This document shows positions 35,624 to 44,573 of a stretch of DNA of 64,000 nt, one piece after another. This stretch comes from Mycobacterium florentinum. GTDB taxonomy: Bacteria > Actinomycetota > Actinomycetes > Mycobacteriales > Mycobacteriaceae. Both the position numbers and the translations under genes were made by a program. Location: assembly GCF_010730355.1 (NCBI RefSeq), contig NZ_AP022576.1, forward strand, positions 6,138,001 through 6,202,000, written 5' to 3'. Within the stretch, counting starts at the first letter, position 1; every line of letters begins with the position of its first letter. The notes below the pieces were generated by a model. The model was not told the DNA's origin. It saw only the letters and a list, made by a program, of their open reading frames with translations, and made no database searches.

Positions 35624-37078
35624 CTACTTTGGCGCGGGGCAAGGCTTGGGAAAGGTGACCGGCTTACCCACCCGGTCCATCGCCGCGCGGAGCTGCCGCA
35701 TGCCCGCCTGATACATGTCCGGGGTCGCGGCCGACCAGGTGGTCGAGGTACAGGTAGCGGTGTCGCAGCCGCCGCCGAACGTGATCGACGGCCCGGTTTT
35801 CACCGTCACGCACTGGCACTTGGCCCGGGCCGGGTTCGTGGCATCGATCTCGCATTCCACATCGAGGCAGTTCGCCCAGGCCGCCCCCGCCGGGCAGCTC
35901 AGCACAGCGAAGTTCGCGTTGATGTTGACCGTCGAGAATGCCGACCGGATCATGTTGCCGGATTGGGCCCGGTCGGTGCAGTTCTTGGATCCGATCGAGT
36001 TGCCGTTGACGACGACGCAGTCGCAGACCGAGATGTTGGGATCGGTCGGCGACGGTACACACGGCGCCGTGGTGCACAGCGCGAAGGTTTGGTCGCACAT
36101 CCAGACGTCTTCGACCTGGAGGGCTTTGGCGTCGCTCGTGCCGCCGGAATCGCAGGCGGTGGCCGCGGCGACGGGAAGCACGCTCAACGATGCCCGGCGC
36201 AGCAGTCCGCGCCGGGTGAGCCTGGCCTGATCGGAGAGCCGTGCGGCGTGGTCGACGAGCTCGCCGATCGCGGTGGCGCCGCGCGCGATCTCGGACCGTC
36301 GACCGTCGTCGATCAACACCGCGCTGGGCGTGGCGGTGATGCCGAACGCGGCAAACGCGGCGCGAGACTCGTCGACGAGTTCGAGCGGGACGCGGTGGCC
36401 GGCGGGGCCGCCGTTGACGAGGGCGACGCGGACGCGACCGTCGAGGTCGTGCTGCCATCGCGCCACCTCGGGCAGCAACAGATCGCACGCCCCGCAACCG
36501 GGCTGGCTGAAGATGAGCATGAGCGGTCGGCGGGGTTCCAGCAGCTTGTCCAGGGTCCAGACGTTGCCCGCTCGATCCGGCAGCGCCAGGCCGTCGGCGG
36601 TCCCCGGGCGTGCCAGCCAGCGCCGCCGCGCCGCCGGGCCCAGCCACAGGGCAAGCATGACGATCCCGAAACCCGTTAAGGGCCAGCCAAACTGACCGCC
36701 GCATGCCACGAACGTGGCGAGTGTGGCGAAGCACCCGTTGCGGGCCAGCGTCGGCCACCCGAGCGGGCCCGAGGACAGCCGGCCAAAACAGTGACAGTCC
36801 GGGCGTCGGCCACGCACAAGATTCGCGAGCGCCGCCGCCGCGAATCCCGCAAGCACGACCAGCGCCGCGCCTGCTCCGGCCCGCGGCTGCGTTATCAGAA
36901 GCGCCGCGACGCCGAACTCGGTTGCGATCATCGCCGTCGCCACGAGGGCCGCGGCGGCCCGCGGCACGCCGAATGCGGTGACCGCTTGCCGTGCGCCGCC
37001 GCGGTCGGCCACCTTCGCCAGCGCGGCGACGGCAAACATTCCCGCCAGCACTAGTCGCGCTGCCGACATGGTGATCAT
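35624..37078 (-). CDS. MauE-like membrane / thioredoxin / Cys-rich domain fusion
   Basis: 484 aa from ATG 37078 with GGAGG 6 nt upstream. Order: MauE/DoxX-type four-helix membrane domain (1-150) with CHCFG (Cys95, Cys97); thioredoxin-like domain (160-285) with C195-G-A-C198; an internal twin-arginine, lipobox-like segment TRRGLLRRASLSVLPVAA (288-305, Cys309); then a C-terminal domain with 14 further cysteines. MauE/MauD proteins support disulfide formation in periplasmic proteins. Here the helper and a Cys-rich client-like domain are one chain. Upstream of the Cys-tailed DUF5685 gene. Confidence 0.75.
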   Translation of the reverse strand: MITMSAARLVLAGMFAVAALAKVADRGGARQAVTAFGVPRAAAALVATAMIATEFGVAALLITQPRAGAGAALVVLAGFAAAALANLVRGRRPDCHCFGRLSSGPLGWPTLARNGCFATLATFVACGGQFGWPLTGFGIVMLALWLGPAARRRWLARPGTADGLALPDRAGNVWTLDKLLEPRRPLMLIFSQPGCGACDLLLPEVARWQHDLDGRVRVALVNGGPAGHRVPLELVDESRAAFAAFGITATPSAVLIDDGRRSEIARGATAIGELVDHAARLSDQARLTRRGLLRRASLSVLPVAAATACDSGGTSDAKALQVEDVWMCDQTFALCTTAPCVPSPTDPNISVCDCVVVNGNSIGSKNCTDRAQSGNMIRSAFSTVNINANFAVLSCPAGAAWANCLDVECEIDATNPARAKCQCVTVKTGPSITFGGGCDTATCTSTTWSAATPDMYQAGMRQLRAAMDRVGKPVTFPKPCPAPK

Positions 37079-37139
37079 CACAAACCTCCGGTGCGGATGG
37101 CCGAACGGGAACATTCTGCGCCCCGCCATAATGGAGGCG

Positions 37140-37583
37140 ATGACTTTCGTGAAGATCAAGCTCTCCGTGACCGTCGCGATTCTCGTCTCGTCGATAGTGG
37201 TGGGTTGCCACTTCGAGAGCAGAAACCCGCCGACGTCCAAGGCGCTTGTGGTTCCCATGGAACAGGTGCTGAAACAGAACAACATCACCGAGAACGTCAC
37301 GCTGGCGGTGGGGAACACGCTCAAACTGCAGTTGGGCTCGAATTACAGCACCCCGTTCCGGTGGCAGGCCGACGCGAAGATCGGCGACGGGTCGATCATC
37401 GAGCAAACCAGTCACCAGTACGTGCACCCCAGCACCGACGCGTTGGGTGCGCCCGGTAACGAGGTGTGGATGTTCACGGCGCTGAAGCCGGGGACAACGA
37501 CGATTTCCACCTATTACTCCAGCTTTGTGGGCAAGAACGCCGCGCCGGTATGCCAGTACACGGCGATCGTGACTGTGAAGTAA
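37140..37583 (+). CDS. Lipoprotein, chagasin-like (I42) protease inhibitor fold
   Basis: 147 aa; ATG 37140 is my choice, ATG 37131 is possible. Signal peptide with lipobox SSIVVGC. The mature domain shows LAVGNTLKLQLGSN, a TPFRWQ loop, VWMFTALKPGTTTIS and YTAIVTV, the layout of I42 inhibitors of cysteine peptidases. Divergent from the MauE fusion gene, with only about 60 nt between starts. Likely cell-surface; the target peptidase is unknown. Confidence 0.72.
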   Translation: MTFVKIKLSVTVAILVSSIVVGCHFESRNPPTSKALVVPMEQVLKQNNITENVTLAVGNTLKLQLGSNYSTPFRWQADAKIGDGSIIEQTSHQYVHPSTDALGAPGNEVWMFTALKPGTTTISTYYSSFVGKNAAPVCQYTAIVTVK

Positions 37584-37623
37584 AACGACGACAGACAAGC
37601 AGCGCCTCAGCTACCGTCTGGCT

Positions 37624-38103
37624 GTGCTTGCCTTTCTTCGCAACTGGTCTCAATTGACCAATGTGCCTGCCGAGCTGCACGACCAGCTCGAGGCGGAGGG
37701 ACTCATCTTCCTGGCCCAGCGGGTCGGCGTCGTGCGGCATTTCAGCGGGCATGTCCCGGGCGTCTTCTCGGCGTCGGGCGTTTCGCGCTATATGGGGGCG
37801 TTCGCGTTCAGCGCCGCCCGGGTCGTCGCCACCTTCCCCACGCGTGGGGACGCCAATCTGCGGTCCATCGACTGCTCCTGGGATGTTGCGCGGGGCCCGG
37901 CCGCCGCGACGATCACCAAGAAGGGGCTGCTGATCGACATCGACCTGCGCGGTGTGGACCGGGCCTTCAGTGGATCGATGAAGCTGCACTACAAGAGGCA
38001 GATCCCCGACGAGGTGCTGGAGCGACTGCCCGTGACTTCGCTGCGGTTTTCGGTCGACCCGGTGTTCGTGTACCGCGCCGCGGGAGTGCGTCCCAAGACG
38101 TAG
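37624..38103 (+). CDS. Conserved hypothetical protein
   Basis: 159 aa from GTG 37624. Beta-rich: [25 protein letters not shown], then SIDCSWD and [18 protein letters not shown]. No signal peptide, membrane segment or known motif recognised. It follows the I42 lipoprotein by 40 nt on the same strand. Confidence 0.6.
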   Translation: MLAFLRNWSQLTNVPAELHDQLEAEGLIFLAQRVGVVRHFSGHVPGVFSASGVSRYMGAFAFSAARVVATFPTRGDANLRSIDCSWDVARGPAAATITKKGLLIDIDLRGVDRAFSGSMKLHYKRQIPDEVLERLPVTSLRFSVDPVFVYRAAGVRPKT

Positions 38104-38219
38104 GGCCGTCGCGGGGCGTGCGGTCTCGCTTCGACCAGGTACGTCGCCTCGAAGGCGATATCGGGTTTCCGCAGCACCACATGGTTGAGAGAACTCCCCA
38201 GTCGGAGAATGCTGTGGGG

Positions 38220-38906
38220 ATGAACGTCGATTTCCACTTCGACCCGATGTGCCCCTTCGCCTTTCAGACGTCATTGTGGATCCGCGACGTCCGCGAACAA
38301 CTGGGCATCACCGTCGACTGGCGGTTCTTCAGCCTGGAAGAGATCAACCAGGTCGAGGGTAAGAAGCATCCGTGGGAGCGGGACTGGTCGTACGGCTGGT
38401 CGTTGATGCGGATCGGCGCACTGCTGCGTCGCACCGACATGGCGTTGCTCGACCGCTGGTACGCCGCGATAGGCCACGAACTGCACACCCTCGGCGGAAA
38501 GCCGCACGAGCGGGCGGTGGCGCGAAAGTTGTTGAGCGACATCGGTGTCGACGACGCGATTCTTGATGCGGCACTTGACGATCCGAGCACCCACGACGAG
38601 GTTCGGGTCGAGCATCAGCGGGTGGTGGACGCCGGCGGTTACGGTGTCCCGACGCTGTTCATCGACGGGCAATGCCTGTTCGGCCCGGTGTTGGTGGATC
38701 CCCCGACCGGTCCGGCCGCGCTGAAACTGTGGGACGTCGTGATGGGTATGGCCGAGCTGCCGCATGTCTACGAACTTCAGCGGCCGAAGGCGCCCGCCGA
38801 TGTCGAGCTGATTGCGCAGAGTCTGCGTCCCTATCTCGACGGCCGCGATTGGGTCAGCATCAATCGCGGTGAAGTGATCGACGTCGACCGGCTAGCGGGG
38901 CGCTGA
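38220..38906 (+). CDS. DsbA-family oxidoreductase, Rv2466c-like
   Basis: 228 aa from ATG 38220. Thioredoxin fold with helical insertion; active-site region [14 protein letters not shown], cis-Pro loop [10 protein letters not shown] and GPVL. The mycothiol-dependent nitroreductase Rv2466c has CPWC at this place; here the second Cys is Ala (CPFA), so only a single resolving chemistry with mycothiol is likely. An in-frame frame extension upstream to 38118 lacks family similarity. Confidence 0.8.
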   Translation: MNVDFHFDPMCPFAFQTSLWIRDVREQLGITVDWRFFSLEEINQVEGKKHPWERDWSYGWSLMRIGALLRRTDMALLDRWYAAIGHELHTLGGKPHERAVARKLLSDIGVDDAILDAALDDPSTHDEVRVEHQRVVDAGGYGVPTLFIDGQCLFGPVLVDPPTGPAALKLWDVVMGMAELPHVYELQRPKAPADVELIAQSLRPYLDGRDWVSINRGEVIDVDRLAGR

Positions 38907-38992
38907 GGGCGCACGCCGGGGGCTGATGTCCCGCCGGAAGCCGTTGTAGCGGCGCGTACCTGCAGCGGGTCGAAGCGGTCACACTTGTGTTT

Positions 38993-39020
38993 TGGCGCCA
39001 GTGGCGCCAAAATGGCGCCA
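38993..39020. promoter_or_regulatory. Triple TGGCGCCA operator at vapB
   Basis: The 8-bp palindrome TGGCGCCA occurs at 38993-39000, 39002-39009 and 39013-39020, the last containing the A of the vapB ATG. Expected binding site of the VapBC complex for autorepression; the mRNA would be leaderless or nearly so. Confidence 0.65.
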
Positions 39021-39250
39021 TGCCTAGTGTGCAGATCAAAGACGTTCCCGAAGACACCCATCGAGTCCTGCGGGAACGAGCCGCCCGCGCGCATCAGTCC
39101 TTGCAGGAATACCTTCGAAGCCGGCTGATCGCCGACGCGAGTCAACCCACTCTGGACGAGGTTTTCGTCAGAGTCGCTGCGCGTCGTGGCGGCCGGGTGT
39201 CTTTTGACGCTGCCGCCGAACACGTTCGGGCAGACCGTGATCGTCGTTGA
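39020..39250 (+). CDS. vapB: VapB/FitA-type antitoxin
   Basis: 76 aa from ATG 39020. N-terminal ribbon-helix-helix: SVQIKDVPEDTHRVLRERAA...LQEYLRSRLI, a FitA-like RHH. The C-terminal tail (RRGGRVSFDAAAEHVRADRD) would wrap the toxin. Overlaps vapC by 14 nt. Operator of three palindromes at its start. Confidence 0.88.
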   Translation: MPSVQIKDVPEDTHRVLRERAARAHQSLQEYLRSRLIADASQPTLDEVFVRVAARRGGRVSFDAAAEHVRADRDRR

Positions 39251-39635
39251 CGCGAGCGTGCTGGCGGTCGCGCTGGGCGATGATGGCCCAGACGGGCAGC
39301 ATGCGCGGGAACGTCTGGCGGACGAAACGTTGGTCGCTCCCGAACTGATCGACCTCGAGGTGGTTTCGGTGTGGCGCCGCCATGTTGCTGCAAAACTAAT
39401 GCCTGCCCGGAGAGCCGTTGGCGCAATCGCGGACCTGGCGGAGTTGCCACTGCGTCGGTCCTCCCACCGATCATTGCTCGAGCGCATATGGGAGCTGCGG
39501 CATGTCGTTACGCCCTACGACGCCGCGTATGGTGCGCTGGCCGAGGCCCTGGATGTCGTGCTGGTTACTGCTGATGCACGTCTTTCACGCGCTTCGGGAC
39601 TCCAATGCGAGGTCGAGACCATCGACGGAGCCTAG
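39237..39635 (+). CDS. vapC: VapC toxin, PIN-domain ribonuclease
   Basis: 132 aa from GTG 39237. PIN acidic residues: Asp5 in IVVDASVLAVAL, Glu in APELIDLEVVSV, Asp in TPYDAAYGALAE and Asp in LVTADARLSRA. Cleaves RNA (tRNA or rRNA in related toxins) when free of VapB. Complete and apparently active. Confidence 0.9.
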   Translation: MIVVDASVLAVALGDDGPDGQHARERLADETLVAPELIDLEVVSVWRRHVAAKLMPARRAVGAIADLAELPLRRSSHRSLLERIWELRHVVTPYDAAYGALAEALDVVLVTADARLSRASGLQCEVETIDGA

Positions 39636-39640
39636 TGTCG

Positions 39641-40657
39641 CTACCTGCCGCTGAGCCGGCGCGCGACCGCTCCATACCGCTCGAAGTGCTCGTCGTCGCC
39701 CAGGGCGTTGTAAAGGGCTACACGCGTGGCGATTCCGCCGTACTTCTGCGTCAGCGCGTCGGCCAGGCCGTCCCACGTCGACTCGGTCGCGAACGCCGCG
39801 ATGTGCTCGTCACTGATCTGGGCCGCCATACCCGCGAAGTCGCCGGCCTTCTGCTTCTCGCGGATGCGGGCCGTGGTGCCCTCGAACCCGGCCTCGTCCC
39901 AGATGAACGCGTAGTTGGGGGTGCTGCCGTAGAAGGCCATGCTGATGCGCACCGTCTCGCGTTGGGCGTCGCGCTCCTCGTCGGTGTCGCCGACGATCGT
40001 CATCGCCGGGACGATGACCGCGACGTCCGCCGGTGAGCGCCCGGCCTTCTGCGCCCCCGCGGCGATGTTCGGCAGCACGTGACGTTTCAGATAGCCGAGC
40101 TCGCCGAGCGGGTGGACGTGCACGCCGTCGGCCACTTCGCCGGCCATCCGCAGCATCCACGGATTGACCGCCGCGACATCGACTTTCGGATCCGGTTCGT
40201 CGATCGGGCCGGCGCTCCACTGCGGGGTGATGAAGTCGAGGTCGTAGAACTCGCCGTGGTGATCGAGCGTGCCGGTGCGAAACGCCGAGAAGCACGCCTT
40301 CACCGCCAGCACGTAGTCGCGCAGCCGCGGGCCGGGGCGTTCGAACTCGACACCGTAGCGGCGCACCACGTGCGTGCGCACCTGGGTGCCCAGGCCCAGC
40401 CGGAAGTTACCGCCGGTCGCCTCCTGCAGCTCCCACGCCTCGGCGGCGGTGACGAAGGGACTGCGCGGGAACGCGACCGCGACACCGGTGGACAGCTCGA
40501 GTCCGGGAGCGGCTTGGGATGCCACGGCGGCGTTGAGGTAGGCGGTGCGGCCGGTCTCGGTGAACAGCAGGCCGGAGAACCCCGCGGCCTGCGTGCGCTG
40601 GGCCACGCCGCCGATCTGAGTCAACGGTTGCGGAACCGTCATCACATCAATGTGCAC
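39641..40657 (-). CDS. LLM-class F420-dependent oxidoreductase (TIGR03617-like)
   Basis: 338 aa. IDVMTVPQPLTQIGGVAQ, LLFTETGRTAYLN, GLGTQVRTHVVRRYGVEFERPG and DGVHVHPLGELGYLKRHVLP are typical of this F420 subgroup. The gene follows the GGDEF-EAL gene on the same strand by 25 nt. Convergent with vapC. Substrate unknown. Confidence 0.87.
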   Translation of the reverse strand: MHIDVMTVPQPLTQIGGVAQRTQAAGFSGLLFTETGRTAYLNAAVASQAAPGLELSTGVAVAFPRSPFVTAAEAWELQEATGGNFRLGLGTQVRTHVVRRYGVEFERPGPRLRDYVLAVKACFSAFRTGTLDHHGEFYDLDFITPQWSAGPIDEPDPKVDVAAVNPWMLRMAGEVADGVHVHPLGELGYLKRHVLPNIAAGAQKAGRSPADVAVIVPAMTIVGDTDEERDAQRETVRISMAFYGSTPNYAFIWDEAGFEGTTARIREKQKAGDFAGMAAQISDEHIAAFATESTWDGLADALTQKYGGIATRVALYNALGDDEHFERYGAVARRLSGR

Positions 40658-40682
40658 GGCGCCACCCTATGCCCTGGCGTGA

Positions 40683-42986
40683 TTACTGGGCCGCGAGCGT
40701 CGCGTTCTGCGGAACATGCGGAATCTCGGAGGCGGGCACCGGCGGGCAGAAGAAGTTGCCCTGCACGGCGTCGCAACCGTATTCCTTGAGCCGGCGGGCC
40801 GTTTCCGCGTCGCCGACGCCCTCGGCGATCGTGGCGATGCCGAACGTCGTCGTCAACTCGATCACCGATCGCGCAATCGTGGCGGCGCGTTCGTCGTGCA
40901 GAATCGGCGCGATGAACAGCCGGTCGAGTTTGACGTCGTCGATGGGCAGTTCGCGCAGATACGTCAGCGAGGCGTAACCGCTGCCGAAGTCGTCGATCGC
41001 CACCCGGATGCCGGACTCGCGCAGCCGATTGAGCACCGTGCGGGCCTTCACCAGGTCGGCCACCAACAGGTCCTCGGTGATTTCGATCGTCAGCGAATCA
41101 GCGGACACGCGGCGCGCCTGGAGCACCGACAGGATGCGGTCGGGCAGGGCGTCGTCGTCCAGGGAGGGCGCCCACAAGTTGACCGCCACGGGGATGGCGG
41201 CGCCGGTCGCGTACCACGCCGACGCGTCGGCGACCGCCCGTGACAGCACCAGGTCGGTGACGGCGTTCATCAGCCCGTGGTCGCGGACCAACGGTAAGAA
41301 CTCGCCGGGTTCGAGCGTGCCGAGTTCGGGGTGTTCCCATCGCACCAATGCTTCGGCGCCACACACGGATCCGGTCGCCATATCGAATTTCGGTTGGTAC
41401 AGCAGGGTCAGCAGCCGGTCGTCGATGGCCCGCCGCAGTTCGCCGAGCAATTGCAGACGGGCCATGCTGTCGTCGTGGGTCGGCTGTTTGCTCCGCTGGG
41501 CAGCCATGCCGGGGGTGAACGTCTGCACCTCGGTCGAGCTGGCCTGCTGCGCCCAGCTGCGGGCCGCGGCGGCCTGCTCGAGCAGCTCGCCCGGCATCAG
41601 GGCCGAGCCGCCTTGCGGCCCGGCCGAGGCCACGCCGATGTTGAGATGTACGTGCAGCCGGTGATTCTCGAGGTCGAGCGGTTCATCGAAGGCATAGACG
41701 AGTTTCCGGGCAACCTGTGCCGCGACTTCGGGGCGGTCTTCGACCAGGATGGCGAAGTCGTCTCCGTTTATTCGCGCGACCGTGTCGGGGGAGCGGACAT
41801 TCGCTTGGAGCCGCTCGCCGACGCCGCGCAGCAGCTCGTCGCCGACGGCATAACCGAGCGTGTCATTGACCATCTTGAAATCACTGATATTGAGCGCAAT
41901 TACGCTGACCGGGATGGCGTGATGAATGTGCAATCGGACCGCGTGCGCCAGCCGATCGCCAAATAGTCGCTGATTGGCCAACCCGGTCAACGAGTCCCGC
42001 AGGGCGGCATCGGACAGTGCGGCGGCCAGATGTTGCTTTCGGTCGAGCAGCAACAAATGGCGGGCGACCGTGGTGATGAAAAGCACCACGCAGACCAAGA
42101 AGATGAACGCGTCGGCCCGGTCTGCCGGCCAAAAGTGCACCGCGCTCACCGCAATCGCCAACAGCACCGGGCCGTACGGCAGCCACAGCGATGCTCGCGA
42201 CAGTGGCTGGGAGAAACCGAGGTCGAGGTCGGGGCCGGGCCGAGACGCAATTGCGGATAGCGCGACGAAGTAGATGCCGGTAGCCCAGCCAATAATGACG
42301 AGGTTATTCGGCACTCGATCGGGGTGGCCTTCGCAGACGCGCAATACCCCGGCTGCCGCAATGGTTGCCCACCCCAACGTCATCAGCGTGGGCGAGAGTT
42401 TGCGGCGCGGCTCGGCTTTGCGCACGGTGATTATCGATATGACGAAAAGCCCGACATACACGGCGGACGCGATGGCCAACATCAACTCCGGGAGCCTGAC
42501 TAATTGTGCGGATGGGTGGAAGTGGCCGAGCACCAGAATGGCCAACACAATCAATAACGACGCGGCGACAAGGATGCCGTCGAGCAGCAGGCCAATCCCG
42601 AATCGGGAGTCGTCCCGGCTGGGAATGGTCACCGCGGTGGCCAACGCGCAGACGGGCAACACGATGAAGCCCAAGTTCGCCGCCGAGTTACCCGCCATCG
42701 GCGGAATGCCGCCCAGGGCGACGTACCACCACACCGCTTGGCCGGCCGTCCAGGCGGCCAACCCGATGCTCAGTACGGTCCACGCGAGCCGTTGGCGACC
42801 TCGGGCCATCCGAGCGGCGACGACGGCGCAGCCGTTCGAAAACACGCTGAGGATCCAGAGCCCGACCGGGGCGGCAAGCGCTCGATCCGAAGCGCCACTT
42901 CCGGTGAACAACAACACGCCGTACACGAGCAGACCGACAGTAGCCGACACGGCGACCACAGTGCGGCGTGGTGTCAGTGAGAACAT
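40683..42986 (-). CDS. Membrane GGDEF-EAL protein (c-di-GMP turnover)
   Basis: 767 aa. About ten N-terminal membrane helices (to residue 310), then GGDEF (320-480) and EAL (510-760) domains. The GGDEF signature reads NGDDF (ARINGDDFAILVED), first Gly lost, so cyclase activity is doubtful. The EAL domain keeps EALVRWEHPELG, IDDFGSGYASL and KLDRLFI-type metal/catalytic positions, so phosphodiesterase is likelier. AGGAG precedes ATG 42986. Confidence 0.88.
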   Translation of the reverse strand: MFSLTPRRTVVAVSATVGLLVYGVLLFTGSGASDRALAAPVGLWILSVFSNGCAVVAARMARGRQRLAWTVLSIGLAAWTAGQAVWWYVALGGIPPMAGNSAANLGFIVLPVCALATAVTIPSRDDSRFGIGLLLDGILVAASLLIVLAILVLGHFHPSAQLVRLPELMLAIASAVYVGLFVISIITVRKAEPRRKLSPTLMTLGWATIAAAGVLRVCEGHPDRVPNNLVIIGWATGIYFVALSAIASRPGPDLDLGFSQPLSRASLWLPYGPVLLAIAVSAVHFWPADRADAFIFLVCVVLFITTVARHLLLLDRKQHLAAALSDAALRDSLTGLANQRLFGDRLAHAVRLHIHHAIPVSVIALNISDFKMVNDTLGYAVGDELLRGVGERLQANVRSPDTVARINGDDFAILVEDRPEVAAQVARKLVYAFDEPLDLENHRLHVHLNIGVASAGPQGGSALMPGELLEQAAAARSWAQQASSTEVQTFTPGMAAQRSKQPTHDDSMARLQLLGELRRAIDDRLLTLLYQPKFDMATGSVCGAEALVRWEHPELGTLEPGEFLPLVRDHGLMNAVTDLVLSRAVADASAWYATGAAIPVAVNLWAPSLDDDALPDRILSVLQARRVSADSLTIEITEDLLVADLVKARTVLNRLRESGIRVAIDDFGSGYASLTYLRELPIDDVKLDRLFIAPILHDERAATIARSVIELTTTFGIATIAEGVGDAETARRLKEYGCDAVQGNFFCPPVPASEIPHVPQNATLAAQ

Positions 42987-43147
42987 TTCTCCTGCCCTGT
43001 CGTATGCGGTTGTCCGATGCAGGATAAGGCACGGTGCGGGCCGACGGGATCTCTATCGTGGCCCTTTTCACAATTTCGGGGAAATGTCTTCGGGTTGTTA
43101 CGCGGTCGGCTCTCGCCTATATCAGAACTGCTCCCGTGATGGCGATT

Positions 43148-43174
43148 AAAAAACGCATCCGAATTAGTGATGCG
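43148..43174 (-). terminator. Classic intrinsic terminator (stem plus T6)
   Basis: On the minus strand CGCATC-ACTAATTCG-GATGCG is followed by TTTTTT, 14 nt past the stop of the FAD oxidase gene. It is the only L-shaped terminator noticed in the window. The remaining 160 nt up to the GGDEF-EAL start hold no gene. Confidence 0.8.
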
Positions 43175-43187
43175 GTGTCCGGCCGGG

Positions 43188-44573
43188 TCACTCGGGGTCT
43201 GCGGCAAAGACAACGTCGGGGTTCAGGATGCCGGCCGGGTCGAAGGTCTGCTTGATCCGGTGCAGCAGGTCGACCTTGACCGGGTCCTCGAGCTCGCGCC
43301 AGTACGGGGCCTTGGCGCGGCCGAGCCCGTGTTCGCCCGAGATCGCACCACCCAATTCCATTGCCAGCGCGAAGATGTCGGTCAGCAGCTTCTTGCGGAT
43401 GTCGGGGTCCTGGCAAAAGATCGCCAGGTGCACGTTGCCGTCGCCGGCATGACCACAGCCCGCGGCACCGCCGCCGACCGCCGTCGCCAGACCGCGCACG
43501 GCCTCCAGGAACTTCGGCATCGCGCCGCGCGGCACGACGGTGTCGATCAGGTCGTCGGCGCCGATCGCCTTCAGCGTCCAGAACGCGTTCTCGCGCGCCT
43601 CGATCAGCTTGCGTGCCGAACCGCCTTCCAGCACATAGGCATCCACGGCTCCCAGATCGGCGAGCAGCTCACCGGACCGCTCGACGTCCTCGTCCAATCG
43701 GTCCGCGGTCCGGTTCTCAAGTCCCACAACGAGATACGCCTGACAGCTGTCGCGGATCTTGTCGGGGATGCCGAGTTCGAGGTTTTGGGTGTGGACCAGT
43801 GCGGCCATCGTCAGGTTGTCGATGTATTCGAGGATGTAGGGCCCCAGGCCGCTGGAGATGACCTGCGGCACCGCCTCCATCACCTGGTCGAAATCGGCGA
43901 ACGGCGCGAGCACGGTGGCGCTGTGGTCAAGGCGCGGATGGAGTTTGACGATCACCTCGGTGGCCAGGGCCAGGGTTCCTTCGGAGCCGACGATGAGTTG
44001 GGTCAGGTCGTAGCCGGTGGAGACCTTGGCGATCTTGCCGCCGGTGCGGATGACCTCGCCGGTCGGCAGCACGGCCTGCAGTCCGAGCACGTTGTGGCGG
44101 GCGATGCCGTACTTGACCGCGCGCATGCCACCGGCATTGGTGCCGACATTGCCGCCGACGCTCGACGACAGCTCGCCCGGTTGAACCATGTAGCGCAGCT
44201 GGTGCGGGGCGGTGGCGGCGTCCAGCTCGAGCAGCGTCACGCCGGGTTGGACGACGGCGACCTGATTGGTGGTGTCGACCTCGAGGACCTGGTTCATCCG
44301 CTCGAAGGAGACGACCAGCCCGTCCTCGCGTGGCAGTGCCGCACCAGACAAGCCCGTCCCGGAGCCGCGGGCGGTCACCGGAACCCGGTGCTCCGTGGCC
44401 ACTTTCAGTAGCTGCGAAACCTCCTCAGCGGTAGCCGGTTTCGCGACGTACGCCGGGCGTTGCGGCGGATGGTTCAATTCCTCGTCGTGCCAGTAGTCGT
44501 CGGGGATGGCATCGCCCGCTAGGAGGTTGTGGCTCCCGACGATTTCGGTGAGTCTTTCGGTGATGTCGCTCAT
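43188..44573 (-). CDS. FAD-linked oxidase (GlcD/D-lactate dehydrogenase type)
   Basis: 461 aa from ATG 44573. VAO-type FAD domain: VPVTARGSGTGLSGAALP, VQPGELSSSVGGNVGTNAGG and GIARHNVLGLQAVLPTG; C-terminal metal/substrate region GCGHAGDGNVHLAI and GGAISGEHGLGRAK. Oxidises a 2-hydroxy acid such as glycolate or D-lactate. The ATG overlaps the stop of the PhyH gene by 1 nt (TAATG). Confidence 0.9.
   Translation of the reverse strand: MSDITERLTEIVGSHNLLAGDAIPDDYWHDEELNHPPQRPAYVAKPATAEEVSQLLKVATEHRVPVTARGSGTGLSGAALPREDGLVVSFERMNQVLEVDTTNQVAVVQPGVTLLELDAATAPHQLRYMVQPGELSSSVGGNVGTNAGGMRAVKYGIARHNVLGLQAVLPTGEVIRTGGKIAKVSTGYDLTQLIVGSEGTLALATEVIVKLHPRLDHSATVLAPFADFDQVMEAVPQVISSGLGPYILEYIDNLTMAALVHTQNLELGIPDKIRDSCQAYLVVGLENRTADRLDEDVERSGELLADLGAVDAYVLEGGSARKLIEARENAFWTLKAIGADDLIDTVVPRGAMPKFLEAVRGLATAVGGGAAGCGHAGDGNVHLAIFCQDPDIRKKLLTDIFALAMELGGAISGEHGLGRAKAPYWRELEDPVKVDLLHRIKQTFDPAGILNPDVVFAADPE

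Noticed and set aside
35664..37598. Long 644-aa minus-strand open frame
   Set aside because: It is out of frame with the MauE-thioredoxin gene, is Arg/Gly rich without motifs, and crosses the I42 lipoprotein gene on the other strand.
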